Shown: piece after piece, positions 43,985-52,840 of the stretch
Numbering within the stretch: the stretch's first letter is position 1
Layout: each line of letters starts with the position of its first letter
NCBI GenBank assembly: GCA_964389925.1
Contig: CAYMGE010000022.1
Coordinates: 3,656-67,655 of the forward strand
From: CALECP01 sp964389925
GTDB taxonomy: Bacteria; Chloroflexota; Anaerolineae; Promineifilales; Promineifilaceae
Reading direction: 5' to 3'
DNA: 64,000 bases
Notes under the pieces: generated by a model
What the model was told of the DNA's origin: nothing
What the model saw: only the letters and a program-made list of their open reading frames with translations
The model's database searches: none
Position numbers and translations under genes: made by a program

Positions 43985-44694
43985 GGTTCGTTCTGGCAGT
44001 TTGGATTGTTGATCTCGGCCGAGCCATATCCAGCCGCTAGCCCCAAATACGGCGATGGATCGAGCGTATTGGCAATCTCTAGTTCGTTGAGATAGGTTCC
44101 TCGCCCGTTATCTTTGACAATCGACAGGTGGAGGTGAGGATGGATTCTCGAAGGCTGATTGCCGTCGTAGTTACCAATGTAGCCAATCAGCGTTCCCTTG
44201 GTCACAAACACTTCGCTTGCGCCATAATCAAACGCTGGTTCGATAAAATCATTGCCGTTCTCATCCGCCATGTGGGTGTAGTAGACCCAAATTTGTTGAC
44301 CGGGGTTGAGCGGGTCGCTGGGAATGCGTTGGATAACGGCCGATTGCCAATCCCAACGATGGGTGATATAGCCATCATAGACGGCATAAACGGGCTGTGT
44401 GCCGATTGGTTCATCAGTAAAAATATCGACCCCTTGATGTCGTCGTGCTTGGCTATATGGTCGGCTTGGATCATTGTAGTAAAGGCCAATATACCCTTCT
44501 GCTGGAATGAGAAACGGCGCGTTGGGACAGCGTTCGAGTTGCTGCGTTGCAAGGCTATCCCGCCCAAACGGCAACCAACCCCCGTCGCGTGAATCGGCCT
44601 CTCGAACAGTCGGAACCTGAATTCTCAGCAAAGAGAGTCCAACGAGCAGAATAAATGGCGCGAGAATAACAATGGTGCGAACCTGTTTGTACAT
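43981..44694 (-). CDS. M23-family metallopeptidase, membrane-anchored
   Basis: I start it at 44694 (MYKQVRTIVILAPFILLVG), giving 237 residues with an N-terminal membrane helix or signal (about 6-26). Both LytM metal motifs are intact: HQGVDIFTD (HxxxD) and HPHLHLSIV (HxH), with VYYTHMADENG between. It probably cuts peptide cross-links in the wall or acts on another extracytoplasmic peptide. It lies 34 bp after the TetR gene in the same operon. Confidence 0.88.
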   Translation of the reverse strand: MYKQVRTIVILAPFILLVGLSLLRIQVPTVREADSRDGGWLPFGRDSLATQQLERCPNAPFLIPAEGYIGLYYNDPSRPYSQARRHQGVDIFTDEPIGTQPVYAVYDGYITHRWDWQSAVIQRIPSDPLNPGQQIWVYYTHMADENGNDFIEPAFDYGASEVFVTKGTLIGYIGNYDGNQPSRIHPHLHLSIVKDNGRGTYLNELEIANTLDPSPYLGLAAGYGSAEINNPNCQNEP

Positions 44695-44728
44695 AACGTA
44701 GCGCAACAAACCACAGTGTGAAGTGTGG

Positions 44729-45454
44729 CTAGGCGGAGGTCGGTTCCTCAAACCAAGTTGCTAACACCTCTTCCTCGATCAAGCTCAACGAGCCTTTTGG
44801 CGCACCGAGAACGCGCTCGACAGCCATTTGAACGGCCGCAACTTTACGACGAGCAAGCGTAAATACGTTTTGGTAGTCGTCTGAGTTGAGGACAATCTCA
44901 GCGAGAAAGTTAGACGCGCTTCGCATAATGGCAAGCGCGATTTCGGCCGTATCATGCAGCCACATCGGGTCATCTTCCGCCAAAATTCCCACCTCAAATA
45001 CCCCTTCCGCCACACCCTGCTCAATAATTTTTGCGATCTCAGGGGTCACTGTCGCAACAGACTGCGTTTCAAGTTTGTAACGCAACAGGAGATTTTCAGG
45101 GCGATTCATCATCTTCAGAACAGTGATTAGCTCTGCACGATGTTCTGTCTTCCATGCGGCCGTCGTCTGAAAGGCACGTTGCCATTTCTCAACTGCTGAC
45201 AAAGAGGGATCGACCACAATTTCGTGCATCACAGCGAGCGATTGCTGCGTCAGTTCATCGACGAGTGCCTCTAATATCTCTATTTTTGAATCGAAGTAAT
45301 AGTAAAACGTCCCCTTTGCCACCCCCACCGTTTTTACAATGTCGCTGACAGAGGTACGTTCGTACCCCTGTGTATAAAAGAGTTGCTGCGCCGTTGTGAT
45401 AAGTTCACTGCGCCGTTCATCGGGTGATTTAGTGATTCGGGTTTTAACCTGCAT
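44729..45454 (-). CDS. TetR/AcrR-family transcriptional regulator
   Basis: 241 residues from ATG 45454 (MQVKTRITKSPDERRSELI); a longer ORF would reach into the glycosyltransferase gene. The N-terminal helix-turn-helix is TSVSDIVKTVGVAKGTFYYYF, the classic TetR signature. The rest is a helical ligand-binding domain. It lies inside the operon whose first gene has a perfect TGACTGAC-C-GTCAGTCA palindrome upstream, so autoregulation of the exporter operon is likely. The start overlaps the glycosyltransferase stop by 11 bp. Confidence 0.92.
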   Translation of the reverse strand: MQVKTRITKSPDERRSELITTAQQLFYTQGYERTSVSDIVKTVGVAKGTFYYYFDSKIEILEALVDELTQQSLAVMHEIVVDPSLSAVEKWQRAFQTTAAWKTEHRAELITVLKMMNRPENLLLRYKLETQSVATVTPEIAKIIEQGVAEGVFEVGILAEDDPMWLHDTAEIALAIMRSASNFLAEIVLNSDDYQNVFTLARRKVAAVQMAVERVLGAPKGSLSLIEEEVLATWFEEPTSA

Positions 45455-46727
45455 AGGCGAGTTTTTCAATGATAGCGACGGCATTGCCAATGCCGTCTTC
45501 GGCGCGAATGTTTGCGCCAAGTTGCCCTGCACGCGCTTGAATTGCTTTGTCTGTTGTCGCAGTGTGGATGGCAGTTGCTAATTTTTCGGCCGACAACCGC
45601 TTCTGCGACAGCGGCCCAACACCAACCCCTAGCTCGCTCACGCGCCGCCCCCAAAATGGCTGATCCGCCATAAACGAGCAGATAACGGTTGGTTTCCCCG
45701 CACGCAGCCCCGCCGCCGTTGTCCCCGCCCCACCATGATGCACCACTGCCGCCATACGCGGAAATAGCCAATCGTGCGGAGCTTGCTCGATCTTGAAAAT
45801 CGTGTCGGGTAGCTTGTCCACTTCTAAGCCACCCCACCCTGTCGCAATGACACCGCGTACCCCTGCTTGTCGTAAGCCGTCAATGATAATGTTGGTTAAT
45901 CGCTGTGGGTCGCGCCCCGCCATGCTGCCAAAGCCAACGTAGATGGGCGGTTCCCCTGCGGTGAGAAAGCTCTCAAACTCGGCCGATGGCGACCAATTCG
46001 TCTCTGCCTCTAAAAACCAGTAACCTGTCAGATACGCATGGTCAGGCCAATCGTTGGGACGCGGCGCGACGTGTTGGCTATAGGCGTGCAAAATTGGGAT
46101 GGGGTCGCCGTTGGTTTTGTGTAGCTCATCGGCCGATTTTGGCTGGCGCCCCAAGCCCAACACCTCTTCCCGAAATTCACGCAGCAAGCTGCCATACTGC
46201 TGTCGCGCCCCTTTAAGCGCGATCTGATAGGTCAACTTGTTATACCAGCCACCTAATTTCCAGTTGGGAAAAACGATGTTTGGAGTCTCGGCCGTTGGCA
46301 CAAGCATCGGCAGCGGCAACGCCATCGCTACTGGCACACCTAATTTTTCCGCCACAGAGACACCGCCAAATGCTTTAGGATGATACAAAACGATGTCGGG
46401 GTTGACCGCTTCGGCCGCCGCCCATGTCTCTTTGAGCATTTTGCGCTGAATTGGCTTGACCGCTTTTGCCAGCTTGATCGCCGTTTTGACCCAGCCGACC
46501 ACACCATCGGCCGCTTCCATCGCATCACGCCCGTCCTCCGTCTCAACCAATTCGAGCAGATCGTTGCCCATAAATCCATAGTCGAGACCGTGTTTGATGA
46601 TAAACGACGCAAATTTTTGGCTTGTACAGATGGTCACAGAATGTCCGGCCGTCTGTAGCCCTTTCCCCAACGCGACATATGGTTGCACATCGCCTCTCGA
46701 TCCCAATGTCACAATAAATACGTTCAT
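45444..46727 (-). CDS. GT1-type glycosyltransferase (MGT / sterol-glucosyltransferase-like)
   Basis: This 427-residue GT-B enzyme opens MNVFIVTLGSRGDVQPYVALG, as in the UGT51-like and macrolide glycosyltransferases. The donor-binding segment VVHHGGAGTTAAGLRAGKPTV lies near residue 335, followed by DQPFWGRRV. It transfers a sugar from a nucleotide donor to a lipid or polyketide-like acceptor. With an ABC exporter and a prenyltransferase in the operon, a glycosylated lipid or isoprenoid could be made and exported; this is inference. Confidence 0.92.
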   Translation of the reverse strand: MNVFIVTLGSRGDVQPYVALGKGLQTAGHSVTICTSQKFASFIIKHGLDYGFMGNDLLELVETEDGRDAMEAADGVVGWVKTAIKLAKAVKPIQRKMLKETWAAAEAVNPDIVLYHPKAFGGVSVAEKLGVPVAMALPLPMLVPTAETPNIVFPNWKLGGWYNKLTYQIALKGARQQYGSLLREFREEVLGLGRQPKSADELHKTNGDPIPILHAYSQHVAPRPNDWPDHAYLTGYWFLEAETNWSPSAEFESFLTAGEPPIYVGFGSMAGRDPQRLTNIIIDGLRQAGVRGVIATGWGGLEVDKLPDTIFKIEQAPHDWLFPRMAAVVHHGGAGTTAAGLRAGKPTVICSFMADQPFWGRRVSELGVGVGPLSQKRLSAEKLATAIHTATTDKAIQARAGQLGANIRAEDGIGNAVAIIEKLAYAG

Positions 46728-46749
46728 AGATTACTATTTTCCTGTCGGC

Positions 46750-47259
46750 TCACTTGGTCAGCTTATTTGCCATTTCATCAATTAAGTCTGCCAATTGTTC
46801 AGCGAACGCCTCGTTTTTTTTGTTTAGATCACCAAGCGTTATTTTAGTGGCTGACGACACCCGCCCATCTTTGTCTTCAACTCCTCGATTGAAGGGGCTG
46901 TAAGATTGAATAGTCATGCTTAGGTCGTTTCGGCCGAAGAAATTATACCGATACCCATCTTCTGCGGGTTTACGGTTAAACTGAATGTTGTTGTCCTTAA
47001 ACAGGATACGGAACTCCCGTTCAATTTCCTGACAGTCAAATTTCAAGACACGAACCATCGCATTCGCTCGCCATTTCACAAGTGCGAACGCCGCCACAAA
47101 TCCCACAATGACACCAATTGCTGAGGCAATCAGGGCTGGCACGCCTTCTAATCCGAGCAGCGAGGCAGGGTAGCCGATTGCAAATACTGTTACTACCAGA
47201 ATCAAAAATGCGAGACTATACCTAGCTGTATTATGTTTTTGCCAACGTGAGGATACCAT
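46750..47259 (-). CDS. Small membrane protein of unknown function
   Basis: 169 residues, not recognised. Two membrane helices lie near the N-terminus (about 13-32 and 42-62), followed by a soluble domain of about 100 residues with a mixed alpha/beta pattern and a charged helical end (AEQLADLIDEMANKLTK). It lies 22 bp before the glycosyltransferase and 28 bp after the permease, so it is in the same transcript. Confidence 0.7.
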   Translation of the reverse strand: MVSSRWQKHNTARYSLAFLILVVTVFAIGYPASLLGLEGVPALIASAIGVIVGFVAAFALVKWRANAMVRVLKFDCQEIEREFRILFKDNNIQFNRKPAEDGYRYNFFGRNDLSMTIQSYSPFNRGVEDKDGRVSSATKITLGDLNKKNEAFAEQLADLIDEMANKLTK

Positions 47260-47287
47260 CTTTAACCACCTTGTATCAGCCTAACAG

Positions 47288-48106
47288 CTAGTTAAGCCGA
47301 ACTCGTTGCCACGGCCAATTACCGACCGTCACATCACGACGTTGAAAACTAAGAACCGCCAAGCCAAACCCAACCGCGGCAATAATCAGCAGAACAGCGA
47401 CATCGCTGAATGCGACTCCATCGGCGAAAACGGCCGAGCTTGAATCGAAATAGGTAAACAGCGACAGTGGTTTAACCACCTCCATCGACTCAACCATTCC
47501 TCCCAAATTCTCGCCAAAATAGCCAAACGCCAGCACCAAAAAGCCAACCATCATCGCCATCCGTCGGTTTGGAAAGAACGTCCCGAAAAACAGACTGAGC
47601 ATCAGCAATGCCCAAATCAGCGGCAGTGATGAGAGAACAATGGCAAAGACAGCCCCATTCGTCACATCAGTTGTGATTTGGTCGGCGATGATGCTAAATC
47701 CCAGCACGTTGCCAAGCCCCGCAATCGTCACAATGATCGCTGTCACAATCAAGAGCGCGATCCCTTTCGCAACGACGATCTGCCAGCGTGGCAGGCGCGT
47801 TGTCAACAATATCTCAAGCGTGCCATCATCTTCCTCACCTGCCAGCGTCGAAGTTGCCGTCATGACTGCATAGACACCCAGCAAAATTGGCACAAAGCCA
47901 ATCACGGTTGAGCCGAGATACCCCTCAAACGTCGCCACCTCAACCCCCATTGCCTGATAAATCGAAATGTCTGCCAATGCAGCCATTTGCTCCTCCATCT
48001 CAGGATACAGCACCGTATACATCAAGCCGAACAGGGTCAGGCCAATCCCCCACCCAATAATTGCATTGCGCCGCGAGCGAATTTCGTGCCATAGTAAATT
48101 AAGCAT
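47288..48106 (-). CDS. ABC-2 type transporter permease
   Basis: 272 residues from ATG 48106 (MLNLLWHEIRSRRNAIIGW), chosen for GGAGGTAATCACC directly upstream. About six membrane helices and a cytoplasmic N-terminal segment are typical of ABC-2 permeases; EEDDGTLEILLTTRLPR is the conserved coupling region. It pairs with the ATPase whose gene overlaps its start by 8 bp and together they should export a lipid, polymer or drug-like compound. Confidence 0.9.
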   Translation of the reverse strand: MLNLLWHEIRSRRNAIIGWGIGLTLFGLMYTVLYPEMEEQMAALADISIYQAMGVEVATFEGYLGSTVIGFVPILLGVYAVMTATSTLAGEEDDGTLEILLTTRLPRWQIVVAKGIALLIVTAIIVTIAGLGNVLGFSIIADQITTDVTNGAVFAIVLSSLPLIWALLMLSLFFGTFFPNRRMAMMVGFLVLAFGYFGENLGGMVESMEVVKPLSLFTYFDSSSAVFADGVAFSDVAVLLIIAAVGFGLAVLSFQRRDVTVGNWPWQRVRLN

Positions 48107-49013
48107 GGTGATTACCTCCACCTCTCTTATCATAAAACGCCAGAAAAATTTCTTCGAGCGTGACGGGCAAAATATCCAAATCGTTGAGACCAAATTTGAG
48201 CGCAGCCTGCATCACCTGTTCAATGTTGCTCCGCACTTGCAGATCAATGACGTTGCCCTCACGACTTGTCTCTGAAACACCTTCAATCGTTGTAAATTCA
48301 TCCTTTGGCGGCGTTTGGCGCAGTTCAAGTCGCAATCGCTTGAATGCCTGTTTAGTTAACGCATCGACAGTAGAAGTTTGGATCAACTCTCCTTCTCGAA
48401 TGATGCCCACGCGATCACAGACCGCTTCCACCTCTGGCAAAATGTGCGACGAGAAAAAGACGGTGCGCCCGTCCTGCTTGACCTCTCTCACCAGCTCCAT
48501 CACCGTCTGTTGCACCAGTGGATCAAGCCCTCCCGTCGGCTCATCCAAAATCAGCAGGTCGGGCTTGCCCATGAAAGCGGAAACCAAACCGACCTTTTGC
48601 TTGTTGCCACGTGAATACTGTTTCATTTTGCGCTTGGGGTCAAGCTGCAAACGGTCATAGAGAGATTGACGATGTGCCTTATCGACTTTTGCACCGTTGA
48701 TGCTGGCGATCAGATTGAGAAACTGTTCACCCGTCATGTTGGGGTAAAGGCTCAACTCGCCGGGCAGATAGCCAACGCGCTGGCGAATGTCGCTGCCTTG
48801 TGTCTGGCAATTCATACCAAAGATGTGTGCGCTGCCAGACGAGGGGCGAATGACATCCAATAGCGTACGCTGGGTGGTCGATTTGCCCGCTCCATTCGGC
48901 CCCAAAAAGCCAAACACCTCGCCCTTTTCAACGGAAAGATTGACATTGCTGATACCATGATGCTTGCCGTAAAAAACGGTCAGATCGTGGGTTTCGATTA
49001 CTTTGCTGCTCAT
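48099..49013 (-). CDS. ABC transporter ATP-binding protein
   Basis: 304 residues. Walker A GPNGAGKSTT, signature region YSRGNKQKVGLV (diverged from LSGGQ), Walker B LLILDEPTGGLDPL and the switch His in FFSSHILPEVE are all visible. The C-terminal about 80 residues form the extra domain of DrrA/CcmA-like exporters. It is the first gene of the seven-gene minus-strand operon, and a palindromic operator lies 28 bp upstream of its start. Confidence 0.95.
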   Translation of the reverse strand: MSSKVIETHDLTVFYGKHHGISNVNLSVEKGEVFGFLGPNGAGKSTTQRTLLDVIRPSSGSAHIFGMNCQTQGSDIRQRVGYLPGELSLYPNMTGEQFLNLIASINGAKVDKAHRQSLYDRLQLDPKRKMKQYSRGNKQKVGLVSAFMGKPDLLILDEPTGGLDPLVQQTVMELVREVKQDGRTVFFSSHILPEVEAVCDRVGIIREGELIQTSTVDALTKQAFKRLRLELRQTPPKDEFTTIEGVSETSREGNVIDLQVRSNIEQVMQAALKFGLNDLDILPVTLEEIFLAFYDKRGGGNHHA

Positions 49014-49040
49014 ATGCTTGTCCTGTTGTGAAAATCTTCA

Positions 49041-49057
49041 TGACTGACCGTCAGTCA
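49041..49057. promoter_or_regulatory. TetR-type operator upstream of the ABC/glycosyltransferase operon
   Basis: TGACTGAC-C-GTCAGTCA, a perfect palindrome with 8-bp arms and one central base. TetR regulators commonly bind such short perfect palindromes, and one is encoded in this operon. Confidence 0.7.
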
Positions 49058-49136
49058 GTTATGCTGATAATCATACGACAATAGCGAAACGTTTGTCAAG
49101 GAGATTCGGCTCTTTGGGGTTTCATGGGATTTGACC

Positions 49137-49175
49137 GTATTGCGTGACACCCTCTGGATACATCACACGCAATAC
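49137..49175. repeat. Inverted repeat (family D), possible terminator of the MoxR gene
   Basis: GTATTGCGTGA (49137-49147) and TCACACGCAATAC (49163-49175) form an imperfect hairpin. The arms match the iterated ACGCAATAC sequence inside the MtnA-like gene. Confidence 0.6.
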
Positions 49176-49204
49176 ACACTACGTCTTATCAATCTCGGAG
49201 ATTT

Positions 49205-50152
49205 TTAGCGTGGCACCTCAATCTGAGCAAGTAGGCGATTGATGACCGCATCGGCGTTGAGTCCTTCGATTTCGGCCTCTGGTTTCAGGATGAGGCGGTG
49301 ACGAAAAACGGGAGGCACGACAAATTTCACATCATCCGGGGTGACATAATCACGACCCTGTAGGGCAGCAGTCGTTTTGCTGGCGAGGAGGATATGGGTG
49401 GCGGCGCGGGTGCTTGCGCCGAGTAGGAGATCGGCCGACTCCCGACTCCCCCGCACAATCTCTATAATGTAACGGATGATCCCATCCTCGACGGTAATGC
49501 CATTGATAAAGGCGCGAGCTTGTGTGATGGTCTCGGCCGAGACAACCCGCTGCAATCCCGCCGCATCCAGATCAATCGCCGAAAATCCCTGATGGTAGCG
49601 TCGCAATACCTCCATCTCCGTCTCTGGCGATGAATAGGGAACGATCACTTTGAACAAGAAGCGATCTAGCTGTGCTTCGGGCAGCGGGTATGTTCCCTCG
49701 TACTCAATCGGATTTTGTGTGGCGATGACCATGAAGGGCGGCCCCAATGGGTAACGTTCGCCATCGAGATTGATCTGCTTTTCTTCCATCGCCTCAAGCA
49801 TGGCGGATTGTGTTTTGGCAGGGGCGCGGTTGATCTCATCGGCTAGCGCGATTTGTGTGAAGATAGGCCCTTTCTTCAAATAGAATTTACCTGTGCTGAT
49901 GTCAAAGACGCTTGTGCCGAGAATGTCAGAGGGCATGAGGTCGGGCGTGAACTGAATTCGGCCGAAGTCCGCATCCACCACCCGCGCCAGCGTTTTCGCC
50001 ATCAATGTCTTCGCCGTCCCCGGCACGCCTTCTAATAAGACATGGCCTCCCGTCAACAGCGCAATCACCAATAGCTCAAACTGCTCATCTAACCCAACGA
50101 TCACTTTCTCCGCTTCTGTCCGCAACGCTCGATAAATCTGTTGTAAATCCAT
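49205..50152 (-). CDS. MoxR-family AAA+ ATPase
   Basis: 315 residues: Walker A LLEGVPGTAKTLMAKTLA, Walker B ALADEINRAPAKTQSAML, sensor 1 VIATQNPIEYEGTYPLPEAQLDRF. These ATPases act as chaperones, usually with DUF58 and VWA-domain partners that are adjacent in most genomes. Here no such gene follows; the next minus-strand gene belongs to another operon. It starts 5 bp after the CocE-type hydrolase gene and is probably co-transcribed with it. Confidence 0.95.
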   Translation of the reverse strand: MDLQQIYRALRTEAEKVIVGLDEQFELLVIALLTGGHVLLEGVPGTAKTLMAKTLARVVDADFGRIQFTPDLMPSDILGTSVFDISTGKFYLKKGPIFTQIALADEINRAPAKTQSAMLEAMEEKQINLDGERYPLGPPFMVIATQNPIEYEGTYPLPEAQLDRFLFKVIVPYSSPETEMEVLRRYHQGFSAIDLDAAGLQRVVSAETITQARAFINGITVEDGIIRYIIEIVRGSRESADLLLGASTRAATHILLASKTTAALQGRDYVTPDDVKFVVPPVFRHRLILKPEAEIEGLNADAVINRLLAQIEVPR

Positions 50153-50157
50153 AGCAA

Positions 50158-51891
50158 TTAACCCGTTGTCGTGACTGGCAAAATCAGCCGCGATGGATGC
50201 ACCTGATCGTGCCAGATGGTTTGGTGTCCGACAACCATTTCGCCATCGTAATATAAATCAGCATCAACGCCGAAATTACGTGAATAGCGTGGGTAAGCAC
50301 CGCTGCTGACTTGCAGGCGAATCCGCTCACCAGCCATGAAGCGATAGGCTGTTGGGGTGAGATCAAACGAGATGCAGCGGGAGCCATCCGCTTGTAGTTC
50401 GCCACGTTTGGGTTTTAGGCGGTAAAGGCCATCGGACAGATTGAGCGACTTCCCATCTGGCTTGACAACGGTTAGACGGGCGAAGAAATCGGCACTTTCG
50501 GCCGAACTCTCTACATATAATACAACCCTTCCTCGCCCTACAATCTCAACATCCTGCACGAGTGGCAATGTTGTGAATACCAAGACATCATCACGGGCTT
50601 CTAACTCACGATTGTCCACCGCGCCGGCTTCTATTGAGAGCAACGCCCCACCGACGTTTGGTGTTGGTTGATGTGGGTTGTAGGTATATTGCGAGGGTTT
50701 TTGCGTCGGCAATGGCGGATTCTGTTGCAATGCGCCGCCGATGAATCCGTTGCCTTGCAAATAGTAGAGCGTGGAGTCCGTCTGCGGAGGATAGCTATCG
50801 TATTCGCGCCATTCATTTGCGCCCATCACAAACAGGCGAACGGACTTCTCGCGCCGCCGATCAATGCCCTTCATCTGATAATCAAACCAGCGCAAGCTCG
50901 GCCCCAACACATCGACCTGATTTTGGCGGTCAAGATGATGATATGGTCCCACAGTTAGATACGGCTTCAGGCCTGCATCGCGCTGCGCTTCGTAATCGTT
51001 GAGCAACCCATCGATAAAAATATCGTACCAGCCACCCATAAAGTGTGCGGGCGGGGCAGTTGCGACCTGATCCCGATGATCGATGCTGTCCCAAAATTCT
51101 TGATTATCTAGTCGTTCGACAAATGCGCGGTAGGTGGGGTTGGGTCGGCCGAAAATCGCCTCATCCGCCTTGGCTAATGGCACTGCTTCAAAACCCGGTC
51201 TGAGCAGCTCGTTTTGCCGTCGTACATCGGCCCCATAACGACGCATCACTTCTAGTGATGACAGGTTTGGGTTCTCCATTGAATCTAGGACTAGTAGCCA
51301 ACGTAAGAGTAGGTCAAGTTCGTATGCGTGTTCGGCGATGCGGCCGAGCTGTGATTGCGTAATGATTGGCGTTAACGCCTTGAGCGCATCTGTCTGTGTG
51401 GAAGCTGCCGCCCACTGGACATAACCAACATAGCTTTGTCCAAACATGCCCACTTGTCCGTCTGACCAACTCTGTTTGGTGATCCAGTCGATTGTTGTGC
51501 GTCCATCGGCCGCCTCGTCAACATACGGTTCAAACACTCCTTCGCTATCCCCACGCCCACGACAATCTTGGTAGATAACGTGATAGTTGCGCTCGGCAAA
51601 GCGGTTGGCGACGAGTGTGTTGGGGATGAGCGTGTAGCGATTTGCACGAAAGTAAGGGGTGCGGATGAGGATGGTGGGGAGGGGTTGGGAGGGGTTTCTC
51701 GGCCGATAATGATCATGCACGAGCTTAACGCCATCTGGCATCACAATCTCATGCCCTCGCTCTACCTTCACACCACACTCGACAGGTGGCAAATCGAGCA
51801 GGCGCGCGATCAACTGTCGCCGCGCCAAATACAGTGCCGTCCATCCAAGTCCCAAGCCAACACCAAAGAATTTTTTATCACGTTGCATCAT
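50158..51891 (-). CDS. CocE/NonD-family hydrolase (X-Pro dipeptidyl-peptidase-like)
   Basis: 577 residues. It has a short hydrophobic N-terminus, then an alpha/beta hydrolase domain with VIYQDCRGRGDSEG, the nucleophile elbow GMFGQSYVGY near 148, and the His in VGPYHHLDR near 318. A C-terminal jelly-roll (about 390-577; AGERIRLQVSSGAYPRYSRN) is typical of the family. Members hydrolyse esters, acylated antibiotics or X-Pro peptides; the substrate here is unknown. It is the first gene of a two-gene unit with the MoxR ATPase. Confidence 0.92.
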   Translation of the reverse strand: MMQRDKKFFGVGLGLGWTALYLARRQLIARLLDLPPVECGVKVERGHEIVMPDGVKLVHDHYRPRNPSQPLPTILIRTPYFRANRYTLIPNTLVANRFAERNYHVIYQDCRGRGDSEGVFEPYVDEAADGRTTIDWITKQSWSDGQVGMFGQSYVGYVQWAAASTQTDALKALTPIITQSQLGRIAEHAYELDLLLRWLLVLDSMENPNLSSLEVMRRYGADVRRQNELLRPGFEAVPLAKADEAIFGRPNPTYRAFVERLDNQEFWDSIDHRDQVATAPPAHFMGGWYDIFIDGLLNDYEAQRDAGLKPYLTVGPYHHLDRQNQVDVLGPSLRWFDYQMKGIDRRREKSVRLFVMGANEWREYDSYPPQTDSTLYYLQGNGFIGGALQQNPPLPTQKPSQYTYNPHQPTPNVGGALLSIEAGAVDNRELEARDDVLVFTTLPLVQDVEIVGRGRVVLYVESSAESADFFARLTVVKPDGKSLNLSDGLYRLKPKRGELQADGSRCISFDLTPTAYRFMAGERIRLQVSSGAYPRYSRNFGVDADLYYDGEMVVGHQTIWHDQVHPSRLILPVTTTG

Positions 51892-51962
51892 AGCATCTCA
51901 TTCTAGCCTGAATTTATCTGAAAAAATGACACCCTGCGTCATTTTTGCGAATCGCTTACTGT

Positions 51963-52026
51963 TTTGAACCTAATTGAGTTCAACAAGCACTCAATTGAGT
52001 ACATAGACAACTCAACTAGGTTCAAA
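51963..52026. repeat. 64-bp imperfect palindrome, copy 1 (family E)
   Basis: Ends TTTGAACCTAATTGAGTT and AACTCAACTAGGTTCAAA, centre ACTCAATTGAGT. A second 64-bp copy lies at 52198-52261. The 171 bp between them contain another dispersed repeat and a purine/pyrimidine hairpin. Confidence 0.85.
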
Positions 52027-52043
52027 TTTTGCGCCATAAGCAT

Positions 52044-52086
52044 CTGTGTCCGTGTGCCACGCGCAGGCAGGTTGTCTGCGGTACAT
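52044..52086. repeat. Dispersed repeat copy (family A)
   Basis: Shares GCCACGCGCAG and GTCTGCGG-ACA with 13871-13930. Confidence 0.7.
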
Positions 52087-52114
52087 TCTTACTTCGCTCT
52101 TGTAGGCAAATGGG

Positions 52115-52192
52115 TGAAAAAGAAGAAAGAGAAAGAAAAAGAACTGTCTTGCCTCTTTCTCTTTTTCTTCCTTCTTTCTACTTCACCTTGTT
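52115..52192. other. Purine/pyrimidine-rich hairpin between the two 64-bp palindromes
   Basis: A run of GAAAAAGAAGAAAGAG.. is followed by CTCTTTCTCTTTTTCTTC, which can fold back with a one-base irregularity. It may act as a terminator or be part of the repeat island. The rest of 51892-52414 holds no gene I can support. Confidence 0.4.
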
Positions 52193-52197
52193 TCCCA

Positions 52198-52261
52198 ATT
52201 GAACCTATTTGAGTTCAAAGGGTACTCAATTGAGCTTTCAATGAACTCAAATAGATTCAAT
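52198..52261. repeat. 64-bp imperfect palindrome, copy 2 (family E)
   Basis: Ends ATTGAACCTATTTGAGTT and AACTCAAATAGATTCAAT, centre CTCAATTGAG. Same length and layout as 51963-52026. Confidence 0.85.
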
Positions 52262-52284
52262 CTGCTTGCGCCTATTTATTGAAT

Positions 52285-52314
52285 GTGTTTCATTTCAGTC
52301 GGTGTGTTTTGGGA
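52285..52314. repeat. Dispersed repeat copy (family C, first part)
   Basis: GTGTTTCATTTCAGTCGGTG..TTTTGGGA matches 25771-25800 at all but a few positions; the hairpin part is absent here. Confidence 0.75.
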
Positions 52315-52414
52315 TCGTCGCCCCACAACCCCATAGATAACCTAAGTTGCCACCTATCAATACCATCGCCAGACAGATGAGCGAAAAGAGGAAAAAAAGC
52401 TGGAAGTGAGGTAA

Positions 52415-52789
52415 GATGTTCTAAACCAAGATAAATGGCCTTCCATTCAATCTCTTGCTCTGGTTGAATCTCATCGTCACATCAATGGCAAAGTTGAGTG
52501 CGAACAACGCTTTTTCATTTCCAGTTTGCCTCCTCAGGCTGCTCCTATCCTCCGTGCTGTCCGTGACCATTGGGGCATCGAAAACTCTCCTCGTTGGGTG
52601 CTTGATGTTGCTTTCCGTGAAGATGACTCTCGCATCCGCTCTGGCAATTCTGCTCAAAACATGGCTGTTTTGCGTCATCTTGCTCTCAATCTTCTTCAGC
52701 AAGACTCTTCCACCAAACTTGGCCTTCATGGTAAACGTCTCCAATGTGGCTGGGATGAACGCTATCTTGAGAAGATTCTCCAGCTTTAA
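52415..52789 (+). pseudogene. ISAs1-family transposase, C-terminal remnant
   Basis: The reading frame from about 52415 to the stop at 52787-52789 encodes about 124 residues: IQSLALVESHRHINGKVE, then RFFISSLPPQAAPIL, VRDHWGIENSPRWVLDVAF and NMAVLRHLALNLLQQ. This is the C-terminal part of ISAs1-type DDE transposases, including the Glu of the catalytic triad in HWGIEN. The N-terminal two thirds are missing and a TAA lies at 52412. The fragment was probably left after deletion or insertion of repeats upstream. Confidence 0.85.
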
Positions 52790-52840
52790 TTAATATTTAG
52801 ATGCGATTGCCCTAACTTCTCTGATATGATTGCGTGGTAA

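Noticed and set aside
51964..52212. 82-residue ORF in the repeat island
   Set aside because: It spans a palindrome, a dispersed repeat and a purine-rich hairpin; no coding character.
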